Shown one piece after another: positions 61,491 through 64,000 of a DNA stretch of 64,000 nt (position 1 is its first letter; the number at the start of each line of letters is the position of its first letter). Under the pieces are notes generated by a model. That model searched no databases and had not been told where the DNA came from. It saw nothing but the letters and a program-made list of their open reading frames with translations. This DNA is from Odoribacter laneus YIT 12061 (GTDB lineage: Bacteria > Bacteroidota > Bacteroidia > Bacteroidales > Marinifilaceae), in NCBI RefSeq assembly GCF_000243215.1, contig NZ_JH594597.1, forward strand, positions 390,649-454,648, read 5' to 3'. The position numbers and the translations under genes are program-made.

Positions 61491-62837
61491 TTATTCTTCG
61501 CTTATCGCATTAACAGCAAAAGCAACAGGTGAATTTGTTTTAATATTCATTCCACTGGTAGAAGAAGAAATTTTCGTCATCTTCATATCTGTTGTTACAG
61601 GGTCAACATTGTAAGAATACCAACTATCTGGTTTTTTGAAATGGTATCCGACTCCCACAAGCGGGCCTGATTGTACAGACTGTGTAATCCAGGTAACAGT
61701 ATTACCCGTCCGCTGGCTGATAATACAGGTAAAAGTTCCGGTAATTATACTGTACTGTGAAGTAGCTCCTGTAAAGCCAACTTGATAACCGTCTTTATCC
61801 GTACCTATATTTTCCTGATTATCTACCTTAATCGTACCGTTTGCTGCTGTGAAGTCCATAGTGATCGGGAAGTCTGTTGCCAAACTGGAACCGCCCCAAC
61901 CGTATACCAAGTAGGAACTCCCTTTTACTTTTTCAACAACTGTCAGTTCAAGAATCACTGCACTGCCGTCTTTTTTAGATTTTGCATCCAGTCTCCAAGT
62001 ACCCAGATAGTCCGTATAAATGTAAAGTCGTTGTACGACATTGATTTCAACGTTATACCCATCCAAACTCAGAGTCACTACAGCATTACGGGGATTAGTA
62101 GTTGGATTTGCTTCAGTCGTTAAGGTCACATAATTACTACCTTTTGCAACCGTTAGCCAGGATGCATTGGATTTAACAGTAAAGTTGCCAGAGGTTTCTA
62201 CGGCTATTTTCAAAGTTTCTCCGTCATTGGAAAGTATAGCGTCTGTAGTCTCAGGAATCAAGACAATACCGTCTTGGGTTACAGTGATGGGAACACTGAA
62301 TGTTCCGGCACTAAGAGTTACGGTAGTATGCCGGATAGGCTGAGCTTTGTTGGAAGTAGTTTTAAGAATTAAAGTATCCCCCTTCACTTGGGTAGTCAGC
62401 CACTCAGCATCAGTAGTAGCAGTAAAAGGCATTTCACTGGCTACAGATATAAAAGTCTCACTGGCTTCAATTGGCATCATCACTTCTGTAATTTCCGGAT
62501 CCGGGGCTCTGTTTCCGGTCTGGGTTACGGGTACGGTTCTTTCTAAACCATCCTGTTTAATGATTACCTGGCCAGTACGTCCGCTTATTGTAGTATTCGG
62601 AGAAGCCGTTACAGTGATAGTCTTACCGGAAACAGAAACGGTAAACCAGTCCTTATCGGCTGTAGCAGTAACTCCAGCTACTTTCAGTTCAATTGTTCCT
62701 GTTCCTCCTGCAGCGGTAAATATTACTCCGGAATTATCGATACCCAGTTGAGGAACTGTCGTATCATTTTCTTCATCGGAGCACCCTGCCATAAAGAGGC
62801 AGAGTGTCATTATTAATAAACTAAATATTTTTTTCAT
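61491..62837 (-). CDS. BACON-domain surface lipoprotein
   Basis: A 448-residue lipoprotein (LCLFMAGCSDEEND, Cys about 19, acidic residues behind it). Three BACON-like domains of about 85 residues follow, ending in VPVTQTG, VPITVTQDG and VEINVVQ; each has the W residue pattern (DKDWFTVSV, DAEWLTTQV, NASWLTVAK). The C-terminal part from about 290 (DYLGTWRLDAKSKKDG) is a beta domain shared with the DUF4302 neighbour. BACON domains hold catalytic or binding parts away from the membrane. The gene is 26 bp downstream of the DUF4302 gene, so it belongs to that operon. Confidence 0.85.
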   Translation of the reverse strand: MKKIFSLLIMTLCLFMAGCSDEENDTTVPQLGIDNSGVIFTAAGGTGTIELKVAGVTATADKDWFTVSVSGKTITVTASPNTTISGRTGQVIIKQDGLERTVPVTQTGNRAPDPEITEVMMPIEASETFISVASEMPFTATTDAEWLTTQVKGDTLILKTTSNKAQPIRHTTVTLSAGTFSVPITVTQDGIVLIPETTDAILSNDGETLKIAVETSGNFTVKSNASWLTVAKGSNYVTLTTEANPTTNPRNAVVTLSLDGYNVEINVVQRLYIYTDYLGTWRLDAKSKKDGSAVILELTVVEKVKGSSYLVYGWGGSSLATDFPITMDFTAANGTIKVDNQENIGTDKDGYQVGFTGATSQYSIITGTFTCIISQRTGNTVTWITQSVQSGPLVGVGYHFKKPDSWYSYNVDPVTTDMKMTKISSSTSGMNIKTNSPVAFAVNAISEE

Positions 62838-62863
62838 ATGTAATCTTTTTAATCCTATTACTT

Positions 62864-64000
62864 TTATCTTTCCATAGAGATATAGGCAAAACGGCTATCT
62901 CCGCCGCCTTTGTATTCTCCGCCATTAGCCCACAGTATGAAACCCAAGACTTTATATTGCCATGTACCCCGGTCTTCCCAAGTCAACACCATTGGACTTT
63001 CTTTCCTATTCCAAGAAGTCACCATCCCATAATTAGAGCTGGTATTGAGATTACCGGGAGAAGTCACTTGCCATGAAGCAGCATCCACGCTCGCTCCATT
63101 CCAAGTTCCCACTCTTTGTCCATAAAATATCAAACGACCTAAAACAGCATCATAATTCATCAGGATATCAAATGTTAAGCCCTTCAAGCGAACAGATTTA
63201 TTCTTCACTTCTTCCACAACCTGTACTTTAACCGATCTCTTTGTGCTTCCAGCAGTATATTCACAAGTCCATTCCCCTAAATAATCCTCATAATAAAGTT
63301 CGAAATTAGGATCTACATAACCTTCAAATACAACATTTACGCCCGCATCCGTACAAACAAAAGATTTCTTTTCACTATTCCATTCAAAGTTTTCCATGGT
63401 TACGCTTTCTTTCATATCCATCGCGATATACTCAAAAGGTTCATACAATTTAAAACCGGTAGGAGTATAAATAAAAGCTAAACTTTCACTCTCTACAATA
63501 GTATCTCCCTTTTCGTCGCGGTCTTCATAGGAAATTCGCATTGTCCTATCCACAATATTTGCAATACATAGGGTATCATCGTTTACAAACAGATAAAAAC
63601 CACCAAAAAGCGAAGACTCTACCATTTTATCTAAAATACTTTTATAATAGGTCTTCGGATCGGTAGGTTCCTCGAGACGGGTCATCACCAGTTTATTATC
63701 ATACTTCTTCCCTTTTAAAATAATCTTATCAGGTTTAACGTCCATGAAAACAAATTCATAATCCCCGGCCATACCGTCTACATCACTGGAGCCTTTCGGT
63801 TCTGTGAAATAATGTAAAATCTCATTATAGGTATTGAATGTCAATACCGGTCCCATATCGGAGATAATATCATACTGGGAAGTCAGCGTGTCCCCGGCTT
63901 CATAGTTACGGGTAGCAACTTCAGAAGAAAGGGTAACATTCCCTTCAGCCGTAAATTTGGCCATCATATTATAACCACCGATAGAATGGTTTTTCTCGGG
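62864..64000 (-). CDS. DUF4302 family lipoprotein, partial (start outside the window)
   Basis: The frame is open up to the window edge, 378 codons, and begins inside the family-conserved stretch GGYNMMAKFTAEGNVTLSSE (20 residues), where DUF4302 proteins normally have about 60-70 residues before it. So the true start is beyond 64000. Further family parts: ILHYFTEPKGSSDVDG, DYEFVFMDVKPDKIILKGKK. The C-terminal DYLGEWTCEYTAGSTKR module resembles that of the next gene. DUF4302 genes usually stand in SusC/SusD operons behind a zinc-peptidase-like gene, so such an operon probably lies to the right. Function unknown. Confidence 0.87.
   Translation of the reverse strand, partial: PEKNHSIGGYNMMAKFTAEGNVTLSSEVATRNYEAGDTLTSQYDIISDMGPVLTFNTYNEILHYFTEPKGSSDVDGMAGDYEFVFMDVKPDKIILKGKKYDNKLVMTRLEEPTDPKTYYKSILDKMVESSLFGGFYLFVNDDTLCIANIVDRTMRISYEDRDEKGDTIVESESLAFIYTPTGFKLYEPFEYIAMDMKESVTMENFEWNSEKKSFVCTDAGVNVVFEGYVDPNFELYYEDYLGEWTCEYTAGSTKRSVKVQVVEEVKNKSVRLKGLTFDILMNYDAVLGRLIFYGQRVGTWNGASVDAASWQVTSPGNLNTSSNYGMVTSWNRKESPMVLTWEDRGTWQYKVLGFILWANGGEYKGGGDSRFAYISMER

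Overview
This window is chromosomal DNA from a member of the Bacteroidota, most likely order Bacteroidales. Evidence: SusC/SusD/SusE outer-membrane genes, BACON-domain lipoproteins with an acidic export signal after the lipid cysteine, DUF4302 and DUF1080 proteins, an IS4351-like IS30 element, and repeated promoters with the Bacteroidota -7 box TAnnTTTG instead of a classical -10. Composition is AT-rich. I do not assign a genus with confidence; a gut Bacteroidales such as the Odoribacter/Butyricimonas group is a guess.

Left part (1-15.6 kb): an ABC exporter locus whose large permease gene is split by an IS30-family insertion, then housekeeping genes: recO, rdgB, rsgA, an outer-membrane cell-wall module (COG3014-type lipoprotein, LpoB-like lipoprotein, DUF1460 amidase-like protein), CYTH, pheS, VanZ-like, cyclophilin, a LolC/E-like permease and rbfA. 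A GC-richer block of about 470 bp upstream of rsgA is open in several frames and is not explained by a protein. A 51-bp intergenic repeat occurs as a triple tandem near rbfA and as single copies elsewhere.

Middle (15.7-31 kb): tRNA-Pro is followed by a 204-bp unit with inverted 38-bp palindromes and by a two-gene DUF3800 module that may be a defence or toxin-type system. Then a polyamine block (arginine decarboxylase, agmatinase, deoxyhypusine-synthase-like enzyme), an adenosine-type deaminase, an M24 peptidase, two cytoplasmic GH13 enzymes and tRNA-Val. From 29.5 to 36.4 kb a periplasmic operon (two Gfo/Idh/MocA oxidoreductases, a HEAT-DUF1080 fusion and DoxX) looks like a 3-keto-sugar glycan degradation pathway.

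Right part (36.4-64 kb): surface lipoproteins, an ECF sigma factor with a broken FecR-like partner, then a complete starch/maltodextrin system. SusC/D/E (plus strand) stand divergent to two lipoprotein GH13 amylases. A five-gene operon holds a sugar MFS transporter, beta-phosphoglucomutase, a GH65 maltose phosphorylase, a periplasmic SusA-like GH13 and a further GH13. Its LacI-type regulator is a pseudogene, but two AAACGTTT operator-like sites remain in front of the operon. The model is: starch bound by SusD/E and cut at the surface, imported by SusC, trimmed in the periplasm, taken up by the MFS carrier and phosphorolysed in the cytoplasm. The window ends with a YebC-family gene, tRNA-Lys, a third copy of the palindrome, and BACON and DUF4302 lipoprotein genes, the last running off the edge.
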